Source: Rhodeus uyekii (taxonomy: Eukaryota > Chordata > Actinopteri > Cypriniformes > Acheilognathidae). Taken from it: DNA of 64,000 bases. How positions within the stretch are numbered: the stretch's first letter is position 1; every line of letters begins with the position of its first letter. The position numbers and the translations under genes were made by a program. Of the stretch, positions 43,946 through 55,097 are shown piece by piece. The notes beneath the pieces were generated by a model. The model ran no database searches. It was not told where the DNA came from and saw nothing but the letters and a program-made list of their open reading frames with translations. The stretch lies in the NCBI GenBank assembly GCA_037043235.1, contig JAWRVZ010000030.1, positions 1,576,001 through 1,640,000 of the forward strand, given 5' to 3'.

Positions 43946-46900
43946 ATGGCGATGAATGCGGCGCTGCGATGCGTTTCGGCAAACTTCTCGGCAGCATTGT
44001 CCCTGCTCTCGAGACCTGCGCATATCTGGACGTGCCAAAATATGCTAAGACCAAACATCTTCAGGACGCTTCACACGCTTTCGGGAGGTAAAAACTTTAC
44101 CGAACTCACGGTTCCCCCCGGTTTACACCTCACGTTTAGCATTGCCGTAAGAACTGCAGCCATTCCTGTGTGCGTTTTGGGGGTTTCGAGAGCTGTAATG
44201 TTCTGAAATCGAATCTGTTTTTTGTTTCTTTTGTATGTGTGTGTGGCTGAATTGGTTTTGAGATGGAACTTTGGTTCGTTTGTGACGTCATAATAAAGCT
44301 CCGCGGATTCGATTTCCGAACTGGTTACTTTAATTTGGAACTTTCTTGGATTCTAATTCTATTTACCAGGTCAATGCGTTTGCTCTGTTTGGTGTTATCG
44401 TGTGGCTTTAATTATTTGGATTTATTAAAATGGGGCTGATTAAAGTGAAGCTCGTGCCTCTGAAGTTTGATTCGAAGCCCCTGACTCCACATTATATCTC
44501 CCCCAAATCTATGAGTGTCTATGAAATGACACCACCACCTTTATTATGTTCAGGATCAAAAATAATCCCAACTGGAGTGTTTTGCATGAATCCCAGCCAT
44601 GCTCCAGCATTCAGCCCTGCTCACAATCTGGTTTAAACCTGTATTGTTTCTGCATGGGCTGATGAGTTTCGGCATTTGCCCCTCTGGGAGTCCTCAGCAA
44701 TGCTTCATTTGTGTGCCAGACTATTTTCTTAAGAACCATGTTCTTAATATGAAATGTATATTTTTATATCAAATTATGAATGCTTGCTTTCTGAACAAGG
44801 TCTTGTGCGAGGGATATGGAGGCATCCTGACAGTTTTCTTTTTGTACGGAAGTGGGTGTTTAATGTGAATCACTTGTTTTCACATGTGAGTCTAATTTTG
44901 CTGCCTTCTGGTATGGATCAGTCAGAAACATGTTTGAAAGTCGGTTATTTTGCAGTTGGCATGCCCTAACGTGACCTTTTTATTGTTGCTTTCACCTTCA
45001 GCGACTGCGTCATGATGTACATTATATTTCTGCGTTTGGCAGACACTTTTATTCGAAGCGACTTACATTGACATTCTAATCAGTTCTTGCTTTCACTGGG
45101 AATCGAACCCATGACCTTGGTGTTGCAAGCAACACACTCTACAGTTTGAACTACAGGAAACCTGATGTGAGAAGGAAAACCCAATGCAGTGAAATGAAAA
45201 GACTGATCTGGAAGGAATTAATGATTGTTAGCTTTATGGAGTTCAAATGGTCAACTATTATCAGTCAGAAAGTTAATATTTATGTAATAAGGGAACTTGA
45301 AAGAAAAGTGCCAGGTTTAAAGGAATAGTTCTTCAAACATAGGGAAGAACTAAGGACAAATAATGATTCTCGTGTCATTCCAAACCCATATGACTGGCAA
45401 ACACCCGTTTTTATATATTTTAGAAAATCCTTGCCCTTCATTTCCATAGAATGTCAGTGAACTTTGCTTTCAAGCTCCAAATTGTCACAAATAGAATTAT
45501 AAAAGCATAATTGCACGCAAGCCATATGGAGCGTTAGTATATGCCAAGTCTCTCAAGCCGTGTGACAACTTTGCAGAAGGAACTTTTAAATCATTTGCGT
45601 ACGTTATACAACAACGATGAACTAAAAACAAGTTTTTCCTCTGTATTTTCTGTGTATAGATTGTCTGTGAAAACGATTAAAAACGCTGTATTCATGCCAG
45701 GCCAGTAGGTGGCGATGTCACTTTGTAAAGAATTCGACAGACTGAGCACGTAACATGCATGAAGCATGAGGACTTTGCTTACAGACAATAATGGTATTGT
45801 TTGCACACTGAAACCTGTTTTCAAAGTTTTTTTTCAAAACAACTTTGTCGTGTAAATGAATGACCGAAACGCATTAAAAGTTTTCCGTTTTAATTAAGTT
45901 GGCTTGAGAAAGCCAACTTAGTGATATTGTATATAATGGAAGGAACATTATTCAAATGAATTTGTTTGCTACAGAAGTATTCAATAAATTTCACCATAAA
46001 TGTTCATACAGTGTCTCATTTCGTCCCGTGGTGTGACAGGATGTCCTGTGGTGTGACATCACTTCAAACACAATTAAACGACTTTTACTATGTTAACTAG
46101 CTTAAATAATTATATGCATTTTAAAACATTGCATAATATAACTATATAAAAAAGAAAAAAATATTTTCAAATATTTTTTCTCATTTTACACAATATTTTC
46201 ACTGGAGTGAGTGGTAAAAGATGGCACAAGCAAAGAATATAATCAAAAAGCAGCGGTGGAAAAAAAAAATATATGCAGAATTTATCATTCTTCAAGAATA
46301 CTTGTTAAACTTAAAGCATACCTGATTTGTATTTGAAATTAATAATATTTAAATATTAGAATTTTATAGTAATCATAAATATATAGTGTCATGTCACACC
46401 GCAGGACATAATTTGCCTGGCGCTGAAAAAAAAGCTTAATAAATTACATAATGAGGAAGAAACAACAATATTTGAACTTTACAAATGCATACAAATCTCA
46501 AGCAATTTAGAACTTCAGAAGAAAAAAAATGCTGTTTCACCCTAATTTGTCAACTGCCCAGATGCAGTGTAACTGCAGTCTGTTTTGAAAGTGGTTAGCC
46601 TATATTAATAATGCTTAATTACATCTTTAAAATAGAAATAAAACAGTATTATTCACATTAGTAAAAACTGACCGTTAAAAGCCAAGGATGTAATTCAATC
46701 GTAAACATTTTTATAAACTAATTGCAATTTTTCAACACTTTGGGGATCAAAAAGCATAATTATAATTAATTTTTTCGTATTTCGTTACAACATCGATAAT
46801 GACATCCCTCATGATAAATAACTCCATGTGTGTACCCTAGATGCCATCTTGTGGATTAACCGAGTATTGCAAGAGTTCTGTAATCAATTAATAATTTAAT

Positions 46901-49900
46901 CATGTTTATTACCAATGTAAATGTTGTTGATTTTAAATCTTTTAAAGTTTAAACTCTCAAAAATTATCAAGCTTGAAGCGTTTACAACTAATTCGAATTT
47001 TCAGGCTAAGCTTTCTCAAGCCAACTGAATTTTATTTAATAAACTTCCCCCATCTAGTTTTAAATGGTGTTGTGTAAACGGACCATTGCTGAAACGTACT
47101 ATTGAAAGGACCGTTTTTTATAATTGCATGAAAAAGAACGGCCAGTTCATTATTCAACATTTCCTCATTTTGTGGTCCATATATATATATATATATATAT
47201 ATATTTTTATATTTTTCGTGTTTATAACATTGTTAGAACTGAAATGAAAGCTATTAAAATTTGTTTTTGGTACATTTATATTTGTGCGTTTGGCTGACGC
47301 TTTTATCCAAAACGTCATGCATTGCATTCAAAATACAGATTTTACATTTATCCATTTAGCAGACGATATTTATCCAAAGCGACTTACATGGCATTCAAGG
47401 AACACATTGAATCAGTTCTTGCTTTCCCTGGGATCGAACCCATGACCTTGGCGTTGTAAACACCAGTGCTCTACTGATTGAGCTACTGGAAAATAATAAA
47501 TATTTGATGAAAAACATACACTTAAACCTAAATTTGAAATATTTCCTTGTTAACTAACTGAAATGAGAGAAAATACTGAAATTACTGAAATGGAAGCAGT
47601 GGAAATATTGTGTCAATAATTAATGACAAAAGCACAAACTAAAACTAAAAACATACAAATAAAAGCTCAATCAAACTTTTGATAATACTATAATATTATA
47701 TAGAGTAATTGACACAATTTGTAGTTTCGGTAGAGCTGTCACTTGAAAGGGATAGTTCACCCGAGAATTCCGAGTCTTTCTTCTGTTGATTACAAAAGGA
47801 CAGTTGACCTTAGCCATTGACTTCCATAGTAAAATAAAAAGTCAATGGGAGCCGTTCACTGTTTGGTTTTCCAACATTCTTCAAAATATCTTTTGTGTTC
47901 AACACAAGAACGTAATTCATACAGGTTTGAAACAACTTGAGAACGATGACACAATTTCATTTTTGGGTGAACGATTCCTTTAACCAGAGCCACTTGAAGG
48001 GAAGCCTGCAGGTTTAGCAAAAAATATAGAAAATGCTTGCATTGCGGTACGCAGGGCAGGAGAGTACTCGAGAGACCAGAGGCCATTTTTTAAATGGATG
48101 TCAGTGGAGGAGAGGCTTCACTGTTACTGAACAAAACGGCTTATTTAATGACTCGACAGCCCATCGCTAATCTTCAACATGTTATATGCTGGCAGCAATG
48201 TCACCCTGTAGCCTAAGATTGGTTGCTCACAAAAGCTAAGCGGGGCTGAGAGTGGTTATTTTCCTGGATGGGAGACTGACTTGGTTGCTGCTGGAAGTGG
48301 TGTTAGGAGGCCAGCGGGGGGTGCTCACCCTCTGGTCTATGTGGGTCCTACCGCCCCAGTATAGTGACAGGGACACTGTACTGAAATGAGCACCGTCTTT
48401 CGGATGAGACGTTAATCCGAGGTCCTGACTCTCTGTGGTCATTAAAAATCCCAGGATGTCTTTCGCAAGAGTAGGGGTGTAACCCCGGCATCCTGGCCAA
48501 ATTTGTCCATCATGGCTTCCTAACCATCCCCTTTCTCTGATTGGCTGCATCATCACTCTGTCTCCTCTCCACCAATAAGCTGGTGTGTGGTGAGCGTTCT
48601 GGCGCAATATGGCTGCCGTTGCATCATCCAGGTGGATGCTGCACTCTAGTGGCGGTTGAGGAGATCCCCTCCCTTCCATGTAAGCGCTTTGAGATACTTT
48701 GATAAAAAGCGCTATATAAATGTAACGTATTTATTTATATTTGCTATTAAACATTCAGTTTGGATTTATTAATTTTTTTGAGTTTACACAAAAAAAGGCT
48801 GTAAGTCACAGGCAATTGCACAGTAGGTATGAGTCAGTTTATGGCACTTTTCATTCACTTCTATGATATCCGAAAACTGATTTACACAACTAAACTAAAC
48901 TCAATGAGGTCAAGGCTGTAACCTGATCCAGGTTAGCCGCTACGCTTTTTCCAATGGTAGAATCTCCCAATAATTAGACTCTGTTTAAACTGATTGTTCT
49001 GTTTGTCTTAATCTTTTTATGATTAATTCTCTTCATTGATCAAATTCTCCTGTGTGTTCACAGCTCTGAAGTTTACAGACAAACACGAGTGGGTGCGAGT
49101 GGAGGGAAGTGTGGGCACAGTCGGCATCAGCAACTTTGCTCAGGTTTGCTCCCCTCTATAAAGAAATGGGTGTTAAGTCATGGTGTTAGTTCAGTTTCAA
49201 ATGTTTTATCCATGTTTTTTTACTTTATGATGCTGAAACCATATGCACCGTTAACTCTCTGTCCTACCAGTGGGACATTTTCCATTATATATTCTAAACC
49301 AGGGGTGGGCAAACTACGGCCCGCGGGCCACGTGCGGCGAACCCGCCGAACTTGCCGAACCTGTATTAAACCTCCTTCATTTTATATTTCCCTGTAATGT
49401 CACACTGTCGCGGCTGCAAGGCAGTGGCGCAGATGCTGTGGTGGAGAGTAGGCGTGTGTCGCAAACCCCTCTACACCCCCCCCTTTATGGCATTAATTCC
49501 GTGTTAAAATGTAATGAGCGCAAAACTGATGTTTGCGCGCGTGTAAATTACATCCGCGAGCAGAAAACAGAGCTACACGTAAATACGGGTACCCGCGAGC
49601 TCATTTTAATCACTCGCGCGCGTGACATCTAAACTGCGCACGCGCGAACATTTGCCCGCTCTCGACTGCTGTTTTTGCTTGCGCAAGCACTTTTATTTTT
49701 GTCAGTCGTGGGGCGGGGCTTGCTCTTGTAATAGTAACATCAAATGTCATTGGTTAGTTCCCTTTTTTCCAGAGGTCAGTTGTGATTGGACGCCTGTGAT
49801 TGTCAATCTAGAGCTGAGGCAAATATACGATTCAGTCACATTGCCTATTATGGTTTTTCTGTCGATTAAATTGTATTAATATTGTTTTGTTGTAATTTCA

Positions 49901-51939
49901 CGTCTCCCAGTCGAGTGATTTAAGACCAAACTATACTTTATACAGGTTTTCTAGGATTTATTAAAAGTAAATGCACAGGTAAGACCTTCACCCCGGCCCC
50001 TCTGTCAATTTTAAGAAACCAGTGTGGCCCGCGAGACAAATAGTTTGCCCACCCCTGTTCTAAACAATAATATCTTGGTCTAACAACAGTCATTTATTAA
50101 TTTGTGACAAGTACGTTCATCAGTGTCGTAAGGCGTTCGTTCAGACCTTTATTTTGAAATAACGATGCACATGGAAGAAGTTTTAGAAGAGGACATCCAA
50201 TCTAGTTTTGAAGGGAAAAAGATCTGAAAATGTCACGAATAAAAAGAAACACAGTTGGGTTTTCTGTTTGCAATGGCAGCAAGGATTTTTTTTCTCCTCA
50301 AATTCTGGATATACAAAGTTAATTATTTTTTCTGTCAGTCTGAATATGGCCTAACTCACATAAAAGACTTATCCAGAACCCCCCCCCCCCCCCCCCCCCC
50401 CCCAAACATTTTCATTTGGTACGGATACGTCTCAGTCTGGATGCTCTGGTTATTCAAATCAGATTACAAATTGCCCTTTCCTTCACTCCTAAAAAAATTT
50501 CAATACAGCGGGAAAATAAGTATTGAACACGTCACCATTTTTCTCAGTAAATATATTTAGAAAGGTGCTGTTGTTGTCAAGATTCATCAGATTCAAACTG
50601 TGAATGAATGGATGAGAGGGAGCATGAAGAATCACTTTCACACATGAACCGTCACTAGAGTTGAGCCGGACACTCGGCTGAAACAAGTATCCGGTACGGA
50701 TAAAGCACTTTTGCAGAGTACGAGTATTATACGAGTAATACGAGTCAATATCTGTGCCCGGATTGAATAAAATCCTCATTGGGTAGTTGACTGTGACTGT
50801 GTCTGCGTTCTGTGATAGGCTAGTCACAGCGCCCCTCCCCTACACATACAGATTTGCTGTGTCCCGCTCTGCTCACTCACACACAGAACACTGAGAAGAG
50901 AACAGCTCTTTTTCTCTCTCTGTCTCTCCCTCAGTCACTCAGGTTCGCGGGTCTTTTCCGTTAACGTTTAGGGTTTCTTCAGCTTCAGGTTTGTTTTTTA
51001 TTTCGGTTTGTTTGAAGTACTTATTAACCAGTAGAGTTCTGGTAAGCGTGGGGTTTGTTCAGACATGGTGCTTGACAGAATGCAACTAGCGTTGTCTCTG
51101 CCTGTCGGATAATTTTTTTTAATCATTGTATATAAATATTCATCAACTCACACAGTTGTGGTAAACGGAAGCTCAAGCATGTTCGCTTGACGTGAGAAAA
51201 TCACTGCTTGTGCAAGAACCAATGAGGTTTGTTCTCATGCGTCAATCAAGTTCAGTTGAGTTTCTGTTTGTTTGCTTATTGTTTATATTTGAATAAAGCC
51301 TAAATTTAATCTGTTCATCTAATAAAGAGATCAAGTCTCTTCTGAAAATTTGGACTAAACTTTTCAATTCATATGGATTATCTTTACGAACTTTACGGAC
51401 CTCTTTATGGACTTTTTGAAGTGAAGTTTTTGGTGAACTAATCCATTAATGGTCTTCCCCATTAATTTCCCCTTTCTCTAACCTCAGGAAGCATTAGGTG
51501 ACGTGGTGTACTGTGGGCTTCCGGAAGTGGGAACAAAGCTTGAACAAATGGGTGAGAATTATTTGAAATCTCCATCTTATGGCGTTTGCCCGTTACAGCA
51601 CAGACTTCACGTATTGCATTTCTTTTGCAGAGGAGTTTGGAGTTTTAGAAAGCGTCAAAGCTGCTAGTGAGCTGTATTCTCCACTGACTGGAGAGGTGAC
51701 TGAAGTCAACACAGAGCTGACGGATAACCCTGGACTAGTAAATAAAGCCTGCTATGAAGGCGGTGAGTGCAGCTGAAATCACCAAATACTCTACATGCAT
51801 GTATAACGTACTGCTAAAACATCCCTTTCTCCCTCTTGAAGGATGGTTACTTAAGATGACCATAGAGAAACCTGCAGAACTTGATGAACTCATGGATGAA
51901 GCTGCTTATGAAAAATTCATCAAATCCCTTGATTCATAA
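43946..51939 (+). CDS. gcsh: Glycine cleavage system H protein, mitochondrial
   Basis: Lipoylated carrier that shuttles the aminomethyl group of glycine between the P, T and L proteins in the mitochondrial matrix; it also supports lipoate transfer. Five exons join in frame: 43946-44087, 49064-49143, 51488-51551, 51631-51762 and 51842-51939 (TAA), for 171 residues (human 173). The first exon encodes an Arg-containing, acid-free leader (MAMNAALRCVSANFS...) fit for mitochondrial import. The mature part has FTDKHEWVRVEG, TVGISNFAQEALGDVVYC and the lipoyl site ESVKAASELYSPL with Lys105, then LVNKACYEGGWLLKM. The ATG at 43946 gives the leader; an in-frame GTG at 43940 is not used in eukaryotic initiation. 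A poly(A) signal AATAAA lies at 52082-52087. Confidence 0.97.
45020..45165 (-). mobile_element. tRNA-derived SINE
   Basis: Reverse copy in gcsh intron 1 with 'tttggcagacacttttattc', 'cagttcttgctttcactggg' and 'ctacaggaaacc'. Confidence 0.82.
45590..47090 (-). mobile_element. hAT-like non-autonomous element, copy B (interrupted)
   Basis: Reverse-oriented relative of 1219-2297. It has 'gccaggccagtaggtggcga' (inverse of 'tcgccatctactggcctggc' in copy A), 'cgattaaaaacgctgta' and 'ggtgttgtgtaaacggacc' at the right. The 1.13-kb element 45897-47026 interrupts it. Outer ends are approximate. Confidence 0.5.
45897..47026. mobile_element. DNA transposon with AGTTGGCTTGAGAAAGC termini
   Basis: The left end AGTTGGCTTGAGAAAGC is exactly mirrored by GCTTTCTCAAGCCAACT at the right (17 bp). 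At the left end the sequence folds: AAGTTGGCTT, loop GAGA, AAGCCAACTT (10-bp arms). The interior is AT-rich, with repeated 'gtgtgaca' and 'aggac' phrases and no transposase frame. Confidence 0.75.
47268..47500 (-). mobile_element. tRNA-derived SINE with doubled tail
   Basis: The SINE body ('gttcttgctttccctgggatcg', 'gaccttggcgttgtaa') follows two copies of the tail motif: 'ggctgacgcttttatccaaa' at about 47,290 and 'agcagacgatatttatccaa' at about 47,357. The double tail suggests one SINE inserted beside another's end. Confidence 0.75.
47745..47984. mobile_element. Complete 'GATAGTTCACCC' family MITE
   Basis: The left end 'gaaagggatagttcacccga' and right end 'tttgggtgaacgattccttt' are inverted repeats about 240 bp apart. 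It lies in gcsh intron 1. Confidence 0.65.
48193..48730 (+). mobile_element. 5S rRNA-derived SINE (SINE3 type)
   Basis: The first 100 bp resemble 5S rRNA: 'aagctaagcggggctgagag' then 'cctggatgggagac', the internal promoter region. It continues with 'gtctttcggatgagacgtta', 'tctctgattggctgcatc' and ends 'aagcgctatataaatgtaa'. This matches the zebrafish SINE3 layout from memory. It is a retroposon about 540 bp long, not a 5S gene. Confidence 0.88.
49300..50057. mobile_element. hAT non-autonomous element with perfect 8-bp target duplication
   Basis: The left end CAGGGGTGGGCAAACTA and right end TAGTTTGCCCACCCCTG are inverse complements, with TTCTAAAC on both sides (49292-49299 and 50058-50065). 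The body is G+C and CpG richer than its surroundings (758 bp). It lies in gcsh intron 2. Confidence 0.92.
50379..50403. repeat. Poly-C tract
   Basis: An unbroken run of about 25 C (G on the other strand) in gcsh intron 2; it could form a G-quadruplex or i-motif. Confidence 0.9.
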
Positions 51940-54799
51940 AGGTTTTCAGAGCTTCGTTGTTTTTGTTATTGACGATTCAGAACTTTAAGGATTGACGATG
52001 ATACTCTACCCTAGAATGATGATACTAATACAATTCTTTGAAATCTATTTATTTTGGTTTTATAATTTCTTTTTCCACCAAAATAAACTTTTGTAATGTG
52101 TTAGTTTAACAAACTTTTGCAGTCAAAAGCCAAATATTTCAAAGGGCTTTTGGATACCGTTTGAGGTGCTTTATATGAACTCAAAGAGAGAGGGCTGATT
52201 GTCTTAAATAGTATGTTTGACGGTATAATGCGTGTGACGTTAAAGTAACATGACATGCAATAAAATCGAAAATGTAACCTTTTGAGCCCCAGTTTGCTTC
52301 TGTGTTCAACTCTTATTCATTCAGATTCAAACTGTTCAATGACACTAGGCTAGTAATTTATTATTCTCATACCTTTTATACATAATCAGTTTAACACATG
52401 AATGTGAAACATTGCTTCAGAAGTACCATGATAATATATTTTACCAAAATATCTACTCTACTATTCAAAAGCTTGAGGTGGATAATGTTTTTGAAGGACG
52501 TATCTAATACTCACCAAGGCTATATTTATTTGATTAAAAATACTTCTGTATTTTTAATGGTAGTGATCTTTCAGAAATCATTCTAATATGATGATTTGCT
52601 GCTTGAGAAACATTTTTGATTATTATTACTAATGTTGAAAATGGTTGTGCTTAATATTTTCTTTTTTTGTGGAAGACGTGATTCATTTTTCTTCTGGATC
52701 ATTTGGTGAATAGAAAGTATTTTTTTTATTAGTGTTTTCTGAGTTAAAGTATAATTAACCTTTTGAACAGTAGAATACATTAACATCAGAAATCCACCAT
52801 TGTTTGTTTCTGATATTTGTTAAAATAATTTGCACTATTTGTTTTAAGAGCTTGATGCTGATAGAAATTAGAGAAACAAGGGAACGTGGCCAGTTCCCAA
52901 CCCAACACACCTTGACCTTTGCCCTTAGATTAAAATACTGATGAGTTTTAGTGTTCCAGTAATCAATGATTAATGAAGGGATGATCATAGTATCTTTTTC
53001 TGCCTGAAGAAAAATCTGAAACCTGTGCTCACGATTTCCAATTTCTTTCCAATATAACTGATCAGAAGGTCGTTAATTTAGATGTTTATAATATTCCTTA
53101 TTTTGGTCACAATATATAGATTGCATTTTTAAAACTGATTAATAGTTATCAACTCTTTGAGCTGAAATGCAACTCTCAGAAAGCAAATCATACATGGCTA
53201 ATTTGTAGAGCCTTTATATGTAATGAAAATTGACATTGATAACATAGGCTAAATGTCAAAATCTAATAGACATAATTATTTAAGCCTCTGTTTGACCTTG
53301 GCAATGGGTTTCTCTCCAGGTATAGCTTACCATAGTTTCTCTTTTCTTCACAAGGACTTACAATGCCCCTAATTATCTTTTTCAAAGTTAATCGATTTTA
53401 ACTTTCCGAAATCCCATGGAAATATCAGAGAATTTCTCAATTAAAATGTTAAAGATCATACATAGGTCTATAAGTAATCTAATATAATAAAGTTCAGTTC
53501 TAAAGTAGTTATATATATGTAGAATCCATTTTAAAAGTCCTTATCAAGATATCACACATGACTGCAAAATCTATGGTAAAATATCAAAATATAAACTCTT
53601 GGTCATTTTCAGTGTGGGAACCTGTTTTTCCTTTTAGAAATATTTAATAAATACATTTATTGTATTTATTTTATATTTATTATTCTTTATGTTTTAATGA
53701 GTAACACACACATATGTGTACACATACACACACATACACAGTGGTGTGAAAAATTGCAGAGTTCCAAGACGAAATCCACTGCTGAGCAAAAGGAACATCT
53801 TGATGATCCCCAAGACTTTTGGGAAAATACACTGTGGACTAAGTTAAAAGTTTAACTTTTTGGAAGGTGTGTGTCCCATTACATCTGGCATGAAAGTAAC
53901 ACTGCATTTTAGAAAGAGAACACTATACCAGCAGTAAAATATGGTGGTGGTAGTGTGATGGTCAGGGGCTGTTTTGCTGCTTCAGGACCTGGAAGATTTT
54001 CTGTGGAAAATGGAACTATAAATTCTGCTGTCTGCTAGAATGTCTGGCCATCTGTTTGTGACCAAGCTGAAGCAAACTTGGTTTTCTGCAGCAGGACAAT
54101 AATCCAAAACACACCAACAAGTCCATCTCTGAATGGCTGAAGAAAAACAAAAGGAAGATTTTGGAGTGGCCTAGTCAAAGTCCTGACCTGAATCCTATTG
54201 AGATGTTGTCGCATGTCCTTAAAAAAGGCAGTTCATCATCAAAAACCCTCCAGTGTAGCTGAATTACAAATCTCCAAAGATGTAAAAAGGCTCTTTGCAA
54301 ATGATCGCAGTTGTTGCTTCTAAGGCTGGCCTAACCAGTTATTACGTTTAGGGGGGCAAGCACTTTTTCAAACAGGGCCATGTAAGTTTGGATTTTGTTT
54401 TCTGAAACATATAAGAAATCTGGAAGGGCCAAACTCTTTTTCCCACCACTGTATACACACACACACATGTACGTATACACACATTTATACACACACACAC
54501 ACACACATTTCTATTTGTACTTATATTCTTATGCTTTCATTTTGACAAAATTAACAACGTATTCCTTTATTTTCCTTGATGATGTGTTAGAGCATAATGT
54601 AGTCTGATAGCAAAAAAATAAAAACAATTGTATTCATAATAATAATAAAATATTAGTTGTCGAACTTTTAATCTGCATCCATCCACGTGCTAATTTGTCG
54701 CAACAAAATCCGCCTTCACACTTCCGGTAGACCGACGCGACTCGCTCGCTGCTATTGGCTGTTTTGTTCCCTTCCCATAAAACCCTGCGTTGTCATTTC
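51940..54799 (+). other. gcsh-rpl13 interval
   Basis: The gcsh 3' UTR, with its poly(A) signal, is followed by AT-rich DNA to about 53,730 in which I see no gene or repeat. Then come a decayed Tc1-type transposon (53,740-54,452) and a CA-rich run to about 54,510. The rpl13 promoter follows, with 'cttccggtagacc' (ETS-like) and 'gctattggct' (CCAAT-like, reversed). Confidence 0.6.
53740..54452 (+). pseudogene. Decayed Tc1-like transposon with transposase remnant
   Basis: The ends 'acagtggtgtgaaaaattg' and 'ctttttcccaccactgt' are inverted repeats. The plus strand reads, across frame breaks, KYGGGSVMVRGCFAASGPGR and later LQQDNNPKHTNKSISEW and WPSQSPDLNPIEML. These are hallmark Tc1 transposase blocks, with the catalytic-domain NPIE motif. 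The N-terminal DNA-binding half is missing and stops and frameshifts are frequent, so it is inactive. Confidence 0.85.
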
Positions 54800-54832
54800 C
54801 TTTTCCCTTTCAGCCATTTTCCGCTGAAGACG
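54800..54832 (+). promoter_or_regulatory. rpl13: rpl13 5' TOP-like first exon
   Basis: A pyrimidine run (ttccttttccctttc) precedes 'agccattttccgctgaagacg' and the donor gtatgt at 54833. A 5' terminal oligopyrimidine start is typical of ribosomal protein mRNAs and gives mTOR-dependent translation. The exact start base is not settled. The exon is non-coding. Confidence 0.65.
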
Positions 54833-55097
54833 GTATGTGCCATCATTCACGGCTTATCCGCTTTAATCCTCAGTATCTCTTTATTATATGATAACTCAAA
54901 TAGTCCAGCGTTAAAATGTACTTTATTCTGCGTGTGTATCTGCCTGTATTGTTGGTATTCTCCCTTTTAGAGAGAATAAAAGCTAGTTTTAGCATAAGCA
55001 TGAGCGCACATAGAGTCCCATGGCTTGTGTTAGCATTATTTGAACGCGCGGTTCAATGGACGCTGTGTCTGTTGTTTTGCACCAGGAGTGATCAAGC

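Noticed and set aside
48193..48320. 5S rRNA gene
   Set aside because: Only the promoter region resembles 5S rRNA; it runs on into a 540-bp SINE body with no terminator where a 5S gene would end.
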